Of a DNA stretch of 64,000 bases, positions 42,438-54,934 are shown one piece after another. This DNA is from Malachius bipustulatus (lineage: Eukaryota; Arthropoda; Insecta; Coleoptera; Melyridae), in assembly GCA_910589415.1 (NCBI GenBank), contig OU342633.1:5928858-5992857 (forward strand). Reading direction: 5' to 3'. The notes beneath the pieces are model-generated. The model saw only the letters and a program-made list of their open reading frames with translations. It made no database searches and had not been told where the DNA came from. The position numbers and the translations under genes were made by a program. Within the stretch, counting starts at the first letter, position 1, and every line of letters begins with the position of its first letter.

Positions 42438-43827
42438 GTAAGGAAATTATTTTGGTGCTCGCTTTATGTGATGCTTTTTAACCGTAACCATTTTTTATAA
42501 AAAGGCGTAATATTTTCAACCAAAATGCCTTTATTTGCCCATTTATAGCTTTTTTTATATACTTGCTAAATGTTTTACTATTTTTGAACCATTGGTGTGA
42601 TTCTCAGTTATGATAAAGTAATTACAAAATCAGTATTCTTGAATTACTAAGGTAGGTAGATACTTACAGTTTTTATGCTTAGAGTGCCATGCAGTGTATT
42701 AATAATAATTGTAAACAGTTAACATATACATAATTATTAATATTAAAAGAAATAGGTACCTATACGACTCCTGATTAAACTTAAGTTACATACATGTTTA
42801 GCAATTTGCATCCAAGTAATTTATTCAATATCAGATCATGTTTGTCGATATCAAATCATATTTCTTAACTCCATTAGCTTCATATGGATTCATTGAAAGT
42901 ATAACAGAAACGAATCTTCAACACCAATTTTCTCTTAATGTGAGGGTAGAAATTATTGGCGATTGTCTTACGGAACTGTTTTTTCTGCCGGTACTTCTAG
43001 GTGGATGATTTTACCACAATTTATGTGGTATAAGACTCCAGACCTGCTGCTTATGTTTAGATACGCTTGTTTCTAACCATTGGATAGGTCGAGAAGGGTC
43101 ACACAAGAATGACCTGTAAGATTCACCGATCTAAACAGTTTGGATTTTTATTTGTTGGATCATCTGAAGACTCTCGTTATAGAAGTCCCCTTAACACTCT
43201 TTAAAATATAATAATGTGATCAAATAATAAATACCGCTTGTGAAACAATAAGGAATACACAGACATATTTGAAGGAGTGCATGCTTTTTTAAAAAGAACA
43301 TCACAAATGAAGCTAGAGGGATATTAATTAGTTTATTTTTATTAATATTTATCTGAAAAGTTTTTTTTTTTCTTAAAATTTTGCAATTACCTATGAATAA
43401 TTTTTCAATCAATCAATTAATCAAATTAATTCCTAACTACTTCGAGTAAAAGCCTCTAATATAAATATAATGGCTTATTATTACAATGAAGGCAACGCGG
43501 GTGATTAGGTGAAGATACGGTTTTTTGACGTGTGATGCGACTGTTGTCGCTAAATGAATCGTTTTCTCGAGACTTGCTCGGCTGAAGTTATTATGTTGCT
43601 CTGTTGAGCTCAAGTTACCGAATTTTGAAATATTTTCTGCCCTTACTGTTGGATTGGTCACTAATAGATTAGACAGGCTGTGTTGCCACATCTGACTCAT
43701 GTCACCAACCCAACAGCAGGATGCTGGGGTGCCAGAGCACCTCGTCGTTGCCGTAAATCCACCAACCTACTTTTGAATTAATTATAATAAACTTCCTAAA
43801 GAAATTAAAGAAAATGCTTCACTAATA
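42438..43827. other. RyR intron, no gene
   Basis: AT-rich start of the 18.1-kb intron. Nothing coding recognised; ORFs at 43191-43700 on the - strand lack any known motif. Confidence 0.5.
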
Positions 43828-44757
43828 ACATGCCATCACACGCAGAATGACCCCCCAGATCCTAACTGCACAGTTTTCAAATCGAAATTACCAATTTCTT
43901 TTTTTACAATTTAGTGCAAAAATAACATTTTTTTTAATAGAAAAAAAACTGATGTAGCAATGTAAATGGTCCCAATAGACGAATAGTAGAGAATTAAAAT
44001 ACGAATAAAATGAGAGCTGAAACAACACGATCAGTTCATTTATAAAGGAGAAAACAAAAAACGAAAAAAATGCATTTTTTTTTTAATTCGTAACTTCTTA
44101 ATTTTTTGAGTTATAGTACAGGTGAGTTCTTTGTGAGATAGTCGATATTGATAGATTCTTCCCGTATGCAGCAAAACCCAGACACTGTCGGATAATTAGT
44201 TTTCGCGTAATTGCAACCAGAAGTTCTTCCTACCATTATTTGCAGCGAGGCTGGATGCTCAGGAGGCCGTCCGATTCAAATTTATCAAACGAATTTGAAA
44301 ATTTGAAGAGTTCAGCTATAAAATGTCAATCCTCGTTTTCCATTTCCATGCTGGAAACGGCGTTAGCGGCCGAGCGCGCGAGAGTGGTCGTGGAGTGTTA
44401 GTTTGCGCGCAATTTTTACTGATTTTCTAGCATTTAGATATCGACCATATCAATATCGACTATCTCGCAAAGAGCTTACACTATAATTCAAAAAAATGGT
44501 GAAGTTAAGAAGATTTGAAAAAACACACTTTTTTTCGTTTTTTTTTCCTCTCTTAATAATGAAGCAATCGGGTTGTTTAGCTCTCGTTTTCCTCGTATTT
44601 TGATTCTCTACAATTCGTCCAATTTGCTACATCAGTTTTTGTTTATAAGCAAAAAACAAAAAAATGCGATCTTTTGCACTAAATTGTTAATAAAAAAATA
44701 GAAACAGAAAACAACTGTGCATGTAGGATCTGTCTATTCCACATGTGATGGCACATG
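43828..44757. mobile_element. foldback element
   Basis: ACATGCCATCACACG at 43828 and its inverse GTGATGGCACATG near 44745-44757. Arms of over 350 bp include TTTAGTGCAAAA, ACTGATGTAGCAA, GAGAATTAAAATACGA, GAGAAAACAAAAAACG and GATAGTCGATATTGAT with complements. The centre near 44290 is GC-richer. The ends differ from the CCCTGTATA families. Confidence 0.88.
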
Positions 44758-44814
44758 CGGTATTCCGTTACTGTTTTTGTCAAGAAAAAACTTCTATTTG
44801 CTTGGTCTAGCTGC

Positions 44815-45035
44815 AAACTGCCTTGAACTTTGAAATTTGCTATTTTATAACACACAAACTTCTCAATTTAAACACCAACTGTCAAAACCAGTCTTATTGG
44901 ATTTTCTCAGACAATCTAAAAATACAATTACATAGAGTATTCCATGCATTAAAAAAAAAACAACTTTGAAATGTCAATCTCATATGGGTCACTCTGTATA
45001 GACCAAAATAATTTTAAATTATGGGCATTGTGACC
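44815..45035. mobile_element. foldback fragment, right-arm orientation
   Basis: CTGCCTTGAACTTTGAAA, CTTCTCAATTTAAACACC, CAGACAATCTAAAAATAC, CTCATATGGGTCACTCTGTATA: the inverse of the arm at 32223-32600, so exon 42338-42437 lies between inverted copies. Confidence 0.8.
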
Positions 45036-45299
45036 CTAAATTTGAATTTGTAAAAAATGAAGAATGAAGAAAAAAAATTGAAGTAGGTAGTTAACTCTTT
45101 TTTCAAAATTATGTATACATATTGCACTCAGTTTTGTCTAGCTGGTTAACCAGTCAGTGTTATTAATTATGAATAAAATATTATTATTTATTACCCTTGA
45201 AGCAACTTGTGAATCACCCTGTAAAAACAATAAATACTTGAAATAGCTTAAACTTCATAGAGAAATTGTTTAAATGGTATTTTCATGAAGTGTAAGTAG
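45036..45299. other. intronic spacer
   Basis: AT-rich; a single AATCACCCTGTA end at about 45213. Confidence 0.4.
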
Positions 45300-45454
45300 G
45301 TAACTTTGAGTGCGTCCCCCTTTCTTTTTTTTCAAAAAGGAGGGTAAATCCATTATGGATACCCATGCGTTGGGTTATGTGGGAGTCCCACCCACTAAAA
45401 CCCCCTCCTTTCGAGGGCCGTCTGATTCTTAGTCACCGGAAGCACCTCAGCCTC

Positions 45455-46662
45455 GTATTGTATTGTATTGTATTTTTGAGGGTGATTAAGTTACTGCGAC
45501 CTAAAAGATCTATTGTATCCCCTCTACTGTGCTTCGCCTGGTGTGGAATCCCTTTAGTGAAGCACCCTCTCCAAGTCCGTTTCCCTGAGAAACTTCAGGA
45601 TTTTGAGAGGATCAAGGTCGGGTAAGTTCCCTGCCTCTAGCTGGTGATGGCCCAGAACATTACTTCTTTTGAGTTCTATCGCATCGCAGTTGAGCAGCAG
45701 GTGACGTGGTGTCTCGTCTCCTTTCCCGAAGAATCTGTAGACGCCATTTTTTCTATGCCTAGCTTCCTCAGGTGTTCCTTGAGCTTGCAATGTCTCGTTA
45801 GGAATCCCGTCAGTGTTCTGTTAATTCTCTCGGTTAAAATTCCCGAGAAATTCTTTGGATTGTCTCAACCCCGAGAGGTTCCTCCAATGAGTTTCTCTCA
45901 GTTTTCTTCTTCCTTTTGGAATTCTGCTTGAAGAAAGTATCTTCGAAGCCACAGAATGGTTCTGGTCCTATGAAGGGTGTGCCTTTTCTTGCCAATGAGT
46001 GGACATTCTTCTTGCGCTCGAGGTGGTCTCGAGCACAAGGATTGTTTAGATTGCCGACTGTCTTGACGGGTGACAAGCCCCGCTCGGTCATCAGTCTGTA
46101 TCGCGGTGATGTCCCGCAATTTCTTGGTTTTTTGTTTCTTACCATGGTTGATCCCACGAGTAGCTAGGGAAGGGTGTTCCACCTATGCAGAGCCCCGCAT
46201 GCAAAGGTGAGGGGATTGATACAGTGGGGTGCCCCCTGGTGCCCCAAGGTTGAATCCAGTAGGGCTGGTCTTCTATCCAGTCACGCATCCCATCAGCCTG
46301 GACCCCCGCCTTAGGATTTAGGTTTTTTTAGTGAGGTTGTCTCCTCTTGGTTCCGGCGATTAAGCCGAGACCCCCGCATCTCTCTGTGCGCGGAACGTGA
46401 CCACGACAACAGATGATACGGTATATCAGATAGTCCACAGTCGGACATCTCTGGCGCCGTTTCCCCTAGTGCAGACCTTTAGTCACGACACGACAACCAG
46501 GTTAGGGGAGGTGGTCCGCGGCAGGGTTTTGAGCTACCAGTCTAGAATTTTACCTCCGACGAGCTTTATCACCACTGCTAACCCTACTCACTTACGCTCA
46601 TTGTAAGGCCTTCCCCCTATCCGCCACCTGGGGACGCGCCCGATGGGTACTCAACCGCACGG
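45455..46662 (-). mobile_element. internally deleted I-like element nested in copy 2
   Basis: A 13-bp target duplication, GCACCTCAGCCTC, is at 45442-45454 and 46663-46675. Reading on the - strand, the 5' leader (46662-46145) matches that of the complete element (27537-27020). It jumps directly to the RNase H/C-terminal part of ORF2 (46157-45554) and a tail of AATAC repeats. ORF1, the endonuclease and the RT are absent. Confidence 0.82.
45554..46157 (-). pseudogene. ORF2 C-terminal remnant of the deleted element
   Basis: HSLARKGTPFIGPEPFCG matches the end of RNase H and the following linker (SLARRATESKFTGPEPALG in the intact protein). A shift then leads to GDETPRHLLLNCDAIELKRS and RETDLERVLH at the C-terminus. 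Frames change near 45790 and 45830. Confidence 0.75.
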
Positions 46663-46712
46663 GCACCTCAGCCTCACATGGGCTTATTGTGCCTTTTACT
46701 TCATGACATCCA

Positions 46713-49700
46713 TTACATCAGTCTGGTTCCCTGTACTAACTTGTACAGCCCCATTACTGAATGAGTGTCATATTCTTCCGGACGCATTTTTGGTTGTCCG
46801 TATATTTCCTGTCTTCTGCGGTCCACAGCCTCGCATTCACACAGTACATGTTTGGCTGTCTCCTGGGCCCTATTGCATTCTCGGCAACTTAGGTCTCCAT
46901 TGAACAGTCCTATTTTATTTAAGTGGTCTTTTAGGGTAATATGTACCGTCAGTAATCCCACTGTAATGCGTAACTGATTCCTGCTAAGTAATAGTAGTTC
47001 TTCAGTTGTCTTTTTTATGGGTCCCTTGATAAAGGCTTTCCCATGTTGGTGTTTGGTCCTTTTATCCCAATATTTTTTGTGTTTTTCTTTGACCCATATA
47101 TTAACCTGACCCCGTGCTGTACATTTAGCCGAGGATCCTCTTCTCGCTAGCTCGTCGGCTTTTTCATTGCCTGTGATTCCTCTATGTCCTGGCACCCACA
47201 TCAAGGTTACCTTGTTGCGTTCTGCCAGGCTTTAGAGATTTTCGCGGCATTCCACAGTAGTTTAGACGTTATCTTGGCGCTTTCTATAGCCCTCAGGACC
47301 GCATGATTATCTGTTAGTATATTGATCCGTCTATTTTTGGAGGCCCTCTTATTGTTTATACTCACGCAGTGTAGCATAGCATATATTTCCGATTGAAATA
47401 CAGTTGCCCACTGCCCAAGAAATATGGTGTGTTGAGTATTGTCCAACTCATTGTATATGCCAGCTCCAGTTCCTTGGTCGGTCTTTGACCCGTCAGTGTA
47501 CCAGGTTGTTCCGACCAGCCTGTTCTGCCCTGTTAATTGAAAAGGGCGTATCTACATTTCTGGTCATTTTTTGAGACAATATGCATCAGAAAGCCTGAAG
47601 CCCAAGGTGTCTTTTTATTAGTTACAGAAGTCTTAACTACAAACAGCAAGGTCTTTAAATTGAAAAATAGGAAGGGCTTATCTTATTAAATTAGAAAAAT
47701 GCGAATATCTCAAAACAAGGTTTTCGTAGATACGCCCTTTTCAATTAACAGGGCAGTGTTGCTGTCTGTGGGCTCATTCCATTCCTCTCGATCTTTGATG
47801 CTTACCTCAAAGCTCTTGTGGAATTTGAATTTTGGAGCCGCATGTGGTCCGTGTTTGCATCTAGCAGGTCCACTTCCACATAGTTTTTAATTCTATTGTG
47901 TCCAAGTTCCGCATATTTGCCCCTTGGTTCTTCTTGCAGTCTTAGTCGTGCCAATCTTGCCTCTCCCATTATCATTAAATGAAGTGGAGGGAGGTCTAGA
48001 AGGACTTCCATTGCTGCAGTTGAAGTTGTTTTCATTGCCCCCGTTATTCCAAGGCATGCAAGTCTTTGCACCTTGCTAAGCTTGTTTATCGCGGTATTTT
48101 GTTGCATCTTTGTCCACCATACCAAAGATGCACTCAACAACATTGGTCTAATCATCTGGTATACGCCCAGTATACCATATGTGGTTTTAATCCCCATGTT
48201 TTCCCATAAGTTCGTCTGACCATCATGAATGTGGTCTCCGCTATTTTTCTAATTCTGTCTATCTGTTGGTTCCAGATGAGTCCAAGATTACCCCAAGATA
48301 TTTCACCCGATATTTGTACGTTCCTGCCTCGAAGTTTAGTGGTCCTAAGCCCACCAGTTTCCTTCGATTAGTAAACGCTATGATGGTCGATTTGGAGGAA
48401 CTTATGTTCAGTCCCTCTTCATTTGTCCATTTGGTTACGACATTTAGGGCCCTTTGCATGCAGGGCCTTATTGTTTCGTTAAATTTGCCTTGAATTAGTA
48501 TGACAAGGTCATCGGCATATCCTATTCTCTTGATTCCCTCTTGGTCCAGACGTTTCATTAGCTCGTCCATAACAAGGTTCCATATCAAGGGAGACAGTAC
48601 GCCTCCCTGTGGACACCCCCTTGCTACCTGAGCCACCACAGTCTCCCCAAATAGGGATGCACATACCAATCTACTTTTCAACATGAAGTCTATCCACCTG
48701 CATATTGTTGCATTGATTCCTCTTTTCCTCAATGCATTGGAGATTGATTCTAGGGAGGTGTTGTCGAATGCACCTTCTATGTCCAAAAAAGCACATAATA
48801 GTACTTCCTTGTGTTTTATTGCGTATTCGGCCTTTTCTACCAGATGGTGTAAAGCTCATTCCGTTGATTTTCCTGTTCTATATGCATGTTGATCTTGATG
48901 AAATGGTCTGTTTGCCAGGACATCATCCCTTATATGCCTATCGAGCAGTTTTTCTAAAGTCTTCATGAAGACATGAGACTTATGGGTCTTAGAGATTTTG
49001 ACCCTTCCTGTCCTGTTTTCCCAGGTTTAGGTGTGTAAATTACTCTAATTAAGGTCCAGGCTTTGGGTATGTGCCCCAGTGCAAGACTGCCCCTAAGGAT
49101 CATACATAGCCTCTGTGTCAGAAGATGTGGTCCTTTCTGCAATATTATTGGGTAGATGCCATCTATACCCGGCTATTTGTAGGGTTCAAAGGAGTTGATT
49201 GCCCATTTGATTTTGTTCTCGTTTATCACCGATTTCGCAACCTGCCAGCTGTCCCTGTTCGTCCTCTTTGGGGTTCCCAGTTCTGCATTTAGACAGTCTT
49301 GTGGAGATAAATCGGTGACTCTAGAACCTGGAAAATGGACTCTGAGTAATTCCCTCATTGTGTCCTTTCCCGTTTCCGTATATTGAGTGTGTATGGAGCT
49401 CTGCGATTGCTTTGAGAGTATTTTATGGAGTCTAGCATATTCTTGAGTTCCTTCTATGTCCTCACAGTGTTTTCTCCATGACTCTCTTTTTACTTTCCTC
49501 AGTGCTTTATTGTATTCTGTGAGAGCCTTTCTGTATATCTCTCACTTATTAGTTTCCTTCGCTTTATTGAAGTATTTCCCAACTTGTCCTCTTTGTGCAG
49601 CTAGGTTTCTGTTCCACCAGGGCACATTCCTGTTGGAGTCCCTGCTGACAAGGGACAGTTGTTGTTATAGGCCGAAGTGATTGCATCCTGTACTTGTCCT

Positions 49701-50180
49701 GCTGCCACTTCTAAGTCTATTGTGTTTTTATTGTATTTCTCGTCTGTTTTAAACTGTGCTCTAGGTCTGTCTCATAAGACTCCCAGTTAGTTTTCCGAGG
49801 ATTACGATAAATTTCTTGTATGGTTTTGTTTCCATTTATTGTAAAGTTTATGTGTCTGTGATCCGAGCAACACACCTCATCAGATACATGCCAGTTTTTG
49901 ACATAGCTTCCTACGTATGGTGTAGCTATAGTTATGTCTGTGACCTCTTTTCGTCTCGAGTTGACAAAAGTTGGTTTATTTCCTACATTTAATATGTCTA
50001 GTCTAGATTATTAGCCATTATAAATTGTAGTAGTGACTCACCTCTTTTATTGGTGTTTGTGCTTCCCCAAGTTGTATGATGCGCGTTGGTGTCGCACCCG
50101 ATGATCCGCTGTGGTCCTTTTCCCCCCGCAGTCTCTCACCAGTTTTTCTATCTCCTTGGGTGGTGGTGCGTCCCCTTTAA
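46713..50180 (-). pseudogene. ORF2 of I-like copy 2 (endonuclease to RNase H), broken
   Basis: Order on the - strand: endonuclease end with TTWGSTNTNKRGESLLQF (about 50090-50040); the linker; motif A MDIEGAFDNTSLESI at 48786; motif B CPQGGVLSPLIWNLVMDE; the catalytic YADD in RIGYADDLVILI (about 48510); YLGVILDSS; ALVWWTKMQQNTA; RNase H pieces ATVFQSEIYAM and ILTDNHAVLRAIES (47400-47270) and WVPGHRGITGNEKADELA (47200-47140); and the terminal knuckle CRECNRAQETAKHVLCECE. At least six frame changes separate the open stretches, the longest being 175 codons. Confidence 0.85.
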
Positions 50181-50760
50181 TAAATTTTAAAAAATGTGTT
50201 GTCAATCTTTTGTGGTTTTATTATAAGTATTCATAATCATAAATATTGAATAAAGTAACACTTTCAAATGCTACCAATTCTTCTAGATTTTACATCTCGA
50301 TACATAATTATTGCGTTTAGTTGCTTTAATAACATAGAGTAGTAATGGTTGTTTATCAACAATAATAATGGAATAATTATTTCTACTACTCTATTCCTAA
50401 AATTAGTTTTACATCCTCAAATAATTGCCTTTACATGGACAGTGGGAAAAGAAATTACCTTTTACGATGACATGATTTAGTTTTAATCTAGTAACAAATG
50501 AATCATAACTTTTTGTACTGAAATTTTGGCAGCACATTTATTAAGAAAAAAAATTAACATTGGTTGAGTATAAAATTTTGGAATACCTATGATATCGATA
50601 AACATTGTGACAAAAAAGAATCATAATTAAAGAAGAAGAAAAGAAAATATAAAACAAGGGTTTTGAAATTAGTGGGCTTAATTGTCCCAATTCTCTTTCC
50701 AATACTTGACACATTCAAGTAGGTAGAATTAGAATACAGGGTGTCACATAGATTAGAATT
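50181..50760. other. intronic sequence, no gene
   Basis: AT-rich. A CAGGGTGTCACATAG end at 50737 may be an outer duplicate of the foldback that follows. Confidence 0.45.
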
Positions 50761-51496
50761 TATACAGGGTAACAAAAACTAGTAGGTCAAGCTCTTATCC
50801 ACTGATTATTTGCCCAAAATGATGTGACTTTTCCCATGCCACTTTTCATTTAAGCGCCTCTCTTTCAAGATGAATAGTGGTCTCAAAGTCAAATTTTAAA
50901 AGTTTTTTTTTAATATCTCTGTTGCTTTTCAAGATATTCAGTTGACATTTTTGCACAAATTTGTTTCCTGTGATGGGACACTTTTTGCTATATTTTGTTC
51001 ACAGAGAATCGAAGCGCGGAAAGAGGAAACAGGGGCTGTAGAACTCATTGACCCCCCAACTTTTTCCTGCGCCTCTGGTTCGAAGGTTGTTGCTTTTTAG
51101 ATCAAGGGTTCATTTATATTATTTCTTTCGCTCTTATAAAATTTTATACAGGACTTGGTTTAAGGGATGTTAAAACTTATTTGCCTATGTTTAATTGTTA
51201 TTGATATCGATGTTTTAGGCCAGGCCTTTTTAGAAGAAAAAATAATAATAATAATTGACTTTAATTCTTTAAAAATAAAATTTAGCAGAAAGTGTGCCGT
51301 CACGGGAAATAAATCTGTGTAAAATTTCAACTGAATATCTTGAAAGGCAACGAAGATATTTATAAAACTATACTTCTTTTAAAATGTAATTTTGACAGAC
51401 GGACGCCTAAATCAAAAATGGTATGAGGAAAGTCCCATTGATTTTGGCCAAATAATCTGTGGCTAAGAAACCTACTAATTTGTGACACCCTTTATA
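50761..51496. mobile_element. foldback element
   Basis: TATACAGGGTAACAAAAACTAG at 50761 and the inverse ending ACACCCTTTATA at 51496. Arms carry GATTATTTGCCCAAAATGA, TCAAGATATTCAGTTGA and their complements. The centre is near 51130. Confidence 0.85.
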
Positions 51497-51990
51497 AGGT
51501 CGCATTTATCATAGCTAAATCATAGGGGATTTCATATTAAGTTTATTGTTGTGTAAACACTTTTTCATTAATCATTTGGATAACTCCTGATCAGTTGATT
51601 TTGAAGATTATCTTAACACCCTATGAATGCTGCTTAGATGGAAGTTCCCAGCATTAGATGGAATATTCTGTTCCCAAAATACAGCATTCATAAGGTGGAT
51701 AATAAGTATTTCACTAATTGGGATTATGCAGAACCGGTTTGACATTTATATTTGACATTTGGTGGGTAGTTTAGGTAGTGTCGAGAAATCGGCCTCCAAA
51801 GTTTTAACATTTTAACGCCAGCCTTTTCAAAATTATTAATGAATCAATTTTGTTCGGATCTGTTTTATTTACTTTTAGTGTACTGTATTTGATATGAATT
51901 TTTTTTTGTAAACGTACAATACGCTGTTATATTATTTATAGTCAAAAATGTTCACATATGGCGTTTTTTCAGACTACTATACTAATAATA
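51497..51990. other. intronic sequence, no gene
   Basis: No coding or structural signal beyond AT-rich sequence. Confidence 0.45.
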
Positions 51991-52864
51991 AGTCCCAGCT
52001 TATTCGAAGCGGTCTCTGTAGGCCAAACGATGGACTTTTTCAAAAAACTTTGTGAAAATTCAAGTACAGAATCATAATGGCCATAATTTAAAATTATTTT
52101 GGAGTATACAGAGTGTCCCATATGACAGTGGCATGTCAAAGTTATGTTTTTTTAAATGGAATGCTCCTGTGTTATTGCATTTTTAGATTGCCTGAGAAGA
52201 AAAAATGAGATTGGCTTTTACAGTTGGTGTTTAAATTCAGAAGTTTTTGAGTTATAAACAAGTGAAAATCGTCATTTTTCAAGTTCAAGGCCCTGTACAA
52301 CGAAAACGGCTGAAGATAGAGAAAAACAGCTTACATGTCCCTATTTTAACTTTTTATGCACTATCCTATGGTATAGAAACATTTGTATTTCTGGGATTTT
52401 TTTATTTGGCGACGCGTGGAAAAATCTCAGAATTTTTCAAATTTTTTATCCCCTGTATAAACATTTCATCTACATCATAGGATAGTACATAAAAAGTTAA
52501 AATAGGGATATGTAAGCCGTTTTTCTCTATCTTCAGCCGTTTTCGTTGTACAGGGCCTTGAACTTAAAAAATGACGATTTTCACTTGTTTATAACTCAAA
52601 AACTTCTGAATTTAAACACCAACTGTAAAATCCAATCTTATTTTCTTTTATCGGACAATCTAAAAATGCAATAACATAGGAGCATTCCATTTAAAAAAAC
52701 ATAACTTTGATATGCCACTGTCATATGGGACAGTCTGTATAATCCAAAATAATTTTAAATTATGGCCATTGTGATTCTGTACTTGAATTTGCAATTTTTT
52801 TTTGAAAAAAATCCGTCGTTTGGCCTACAGAGACCGCTTCGAATAAGCTGGGACACCCTGTATA
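51991..52864. mobile_element. foldback element, same arm family as 6203-7104
   Basis: AGTCCCAGCTTATTCGAAGC at 51991 and the inverse GCTTCGAATAAGCTGGGACACCCTGTATA. Inner arms share TGTCCCATATGACAGTGGCA, TTGCATTTTTAGATTG, GTGAAAATCGTCATTTTTC and CAAGGCCCTGTACAACG. The outer 100 bp differ from the 6203 copy, so subfamilies share a core with different ends. Confidence 0.92.
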
Positions 52865-53015
52865 CTTACTTACTAGACATAAGGAACGTAAGTGTACATG
52901 CTATACACATACGGTGTTTTCATTAAGTTGATTTTGAGCATAAATTAATAAACTATGGTACATTAAACGCAGTATGTAACCACATACGGTGTTTATGTGT
53001 AAAGTCTGTACACTG

Positions 53016-53803
53016 AGAGTTGTCTGTTGTGATAACTAAGAATACATCATCTCGTTATGTTTCTTACTCCTTCTATTGCACTGCATAGTCAATCGAGTTA
53101 AAATGGGACGTATTGTCAGAAATACGTTTGAATCATCAGCAATTCTAAAAAGATGAGCGAGAGTGAGACGGAAGTATCGACTCGCGTCTTGATACGCTTA
53201 GATTGATACGATAAGATTGTCGTCCAGCTCATCGGCTACTGTCAGTTGACAGTGACAGCGCTAAATATACTGATGAGATTTGTTATTTGAAACGTTTTTA
53301 ATACGAAATTAGCAGAATTCCTGTGTTATATTGTACGGTGTGATAAACTATGAGTAACTTAATTTCGCGAATGCCTAAAAATATATTTCCTTGTTTTGCC
53401 TGGGAAACGATTGAATTCCCTAGTACGTGGACTTGTGGTTAAATTGCTGGAATATTTTACTTGCAAATAAGAAAACGGAGGTGTTATTCTTTCTTTTAAA
53501 CGGCAACCAGCAGGTAGGTGACATGATATTTCTATCATGATGATAACAATAATTATTATGATTCTTATTTACTTGCATTATATAATATTTGTTATCAAAA
53601 AGTTGCAAGGCTCTACTTCGTCAATAACTTGTCGAAATAATATATTTGTAGGATATTCATTATTCCTCAACACACGCCACTGACACGAACTGCGATACCA
53701 CATCTGGTTCGACTTAGAAATAAGTGTACGATTCAAATCGAATTAAATGAAATTGTTTAGTCAGAATCAGTGTGGCATGACAACGGACAACTCTCAGTGT
53801 ACA
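53016..53803. mobile_element. non-autonomous element with 23-bp inverted ends
   Basis: TGTACACTGAGAGTTGTC at 53018 and GACAACTCTCAGTGTACA ending near 53803. The interior shows no transposase. ACACATACGGTGTT repeats sit outside on the left. The target duplication is unclear. Confidence 0.6.
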
Positions 53804-54454
53804 GAGAGTAGTATTTCCAACACTTTATCCAATTATTTCTACATGCGGTAAAAGTTTGAAGGAATTCACACACATACGTTACTATTGTGTAGTAAATTAA
53901 GGGAATGTGAACGAAATATTACAAACCGTCAAAATTCAAAAATGAATTGTTCTTTAATTTTTGAAATTTTTTTCTTTATTTATCTTTCACTTGATAGAAC
54001 TAACCAAGAAACATCTAAAACACAAAAAATCCTAATTTTGGAAAATTTGCACATACGGTCTTCTTCCGTAGCACGGCAGCGTACTTCGATGTGAGTTTAA
54101 TTTATTTTGTGCAAGCGGTGTAGGTAGTCATTTGGCAGGCAATCGATGTTAAAATACAACACGTTATGGATGTGTGTGGGCTTTCACGGCTGGCTTCAAC
54201 TGAAATCATAATTGATTCCGGATCAGTTGTCAGTGAACACCAGGAATCGAACACTCGCTTGCGAACACGTAAACACTGATGGTGTCCGCCGCAGTTGTAG
54301 ACGAAACGTTCTCAGTAAATCTTCATGGAAATGTCAGTTAGTGCACACAATTTCCATACTGCTATACATATAGTTCAATCAATAAAACAAACTTTGAAAA
54401 TTCAATTACTTATTTGAATAAAATCACAGCAACTGCTCAAAATGTTGTCCAGTC
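53804..54454. other. repeat-derived spacer, possible Penelope-like end
   Basis: GGGCTTTCACGGCTGGC near 54179 and the CTGATGG...GACGAAACG block at 54276-54308 resemble sequences at the ends of Penelope-like elements. No coding part was found. 54330-54450 is probably the flank of the transposase remnant that follows. Confidence 0.35.
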
Positions 54455-54840
54455 ACTTCTAAGGTCTATTAACAAAAACGTGCAATGCATTATGAAGATA
54501 TGCCTGAGGAATGTTGTGATTGCAATTCTGCTTCTAATTCATCTTATGTTGTTAGCATATTACGAAACACAACACTTTTCGAATATTCCGTAAAGAAAAA
54601 GTCCATGTGACTCATGTCTGGAGACCTGGGAGGCCATTCAGTTAGACCCCCTCGTCCAATTCATTGACCCGGGAAGTTGTGATTTAAGAACACACGAACT
54701 TGCTGACCAAAATGGGGTATAGCATCATCTTGCTTATACCAGACGTCTTGGTGTAAACCTTGCTGATTTATTAGATTTGGTTTTACCAATATTCCCCAAT
54801 ATTCCACACCAAACATTGAGTTTTTCGGGAAATTGCGTGT
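54455..54840 (-). pseudogene. mariner/IS630-type transposase remnant
   Basis: On the - strand, broken frames give LINQQGLHQDVWYKQDDAIP, HFGQQVRVFLNHNFPG, a stop, IGRGG, WPPRSPDMSHMDFFFTEYSK and DELEAELQSQ. This follows the catalytic region of insect mariner-like transposases (QQDGAPPH..., then FPGRWIGRGGP, WPPRSPDLTPLDFFLW). Stops and the missing N-terminal half mean it is dead. Confidence 0.75.
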
Positions 54841-54934
54841 TTATTTATTATGCCATTTATTCGGAAATTTGTTTTAGTCGATGAGACAGATTAGGAAGAT
54901 TAAATTTTTTTTCTCTATCTTAAGCCATTTTCCT

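Larger units (their letters stand above)
45300..50180 (-). mobile_element. decayed, 5'-truncated I-like retrotransposon (copy 2)
   Basis: On the - strand the copy runs from within the endonuclease (GDAPPPKEIEKLV near 50180) to a 3' UTR ending in an A-rich stretch near 45310. A second, internally deleted I-like copy sits in its 3' UTR (45455-46662). Related to but distinct from 19954-27537, and clearly older, with many frameshifts. Confidence 0.8.

Noticed and set aside
45365..46182. + strand ORFs over the I-like remnant
   Set aside because: They are antisense shadows of - strand frames with recognisable RNase H and C-terminal motifs.
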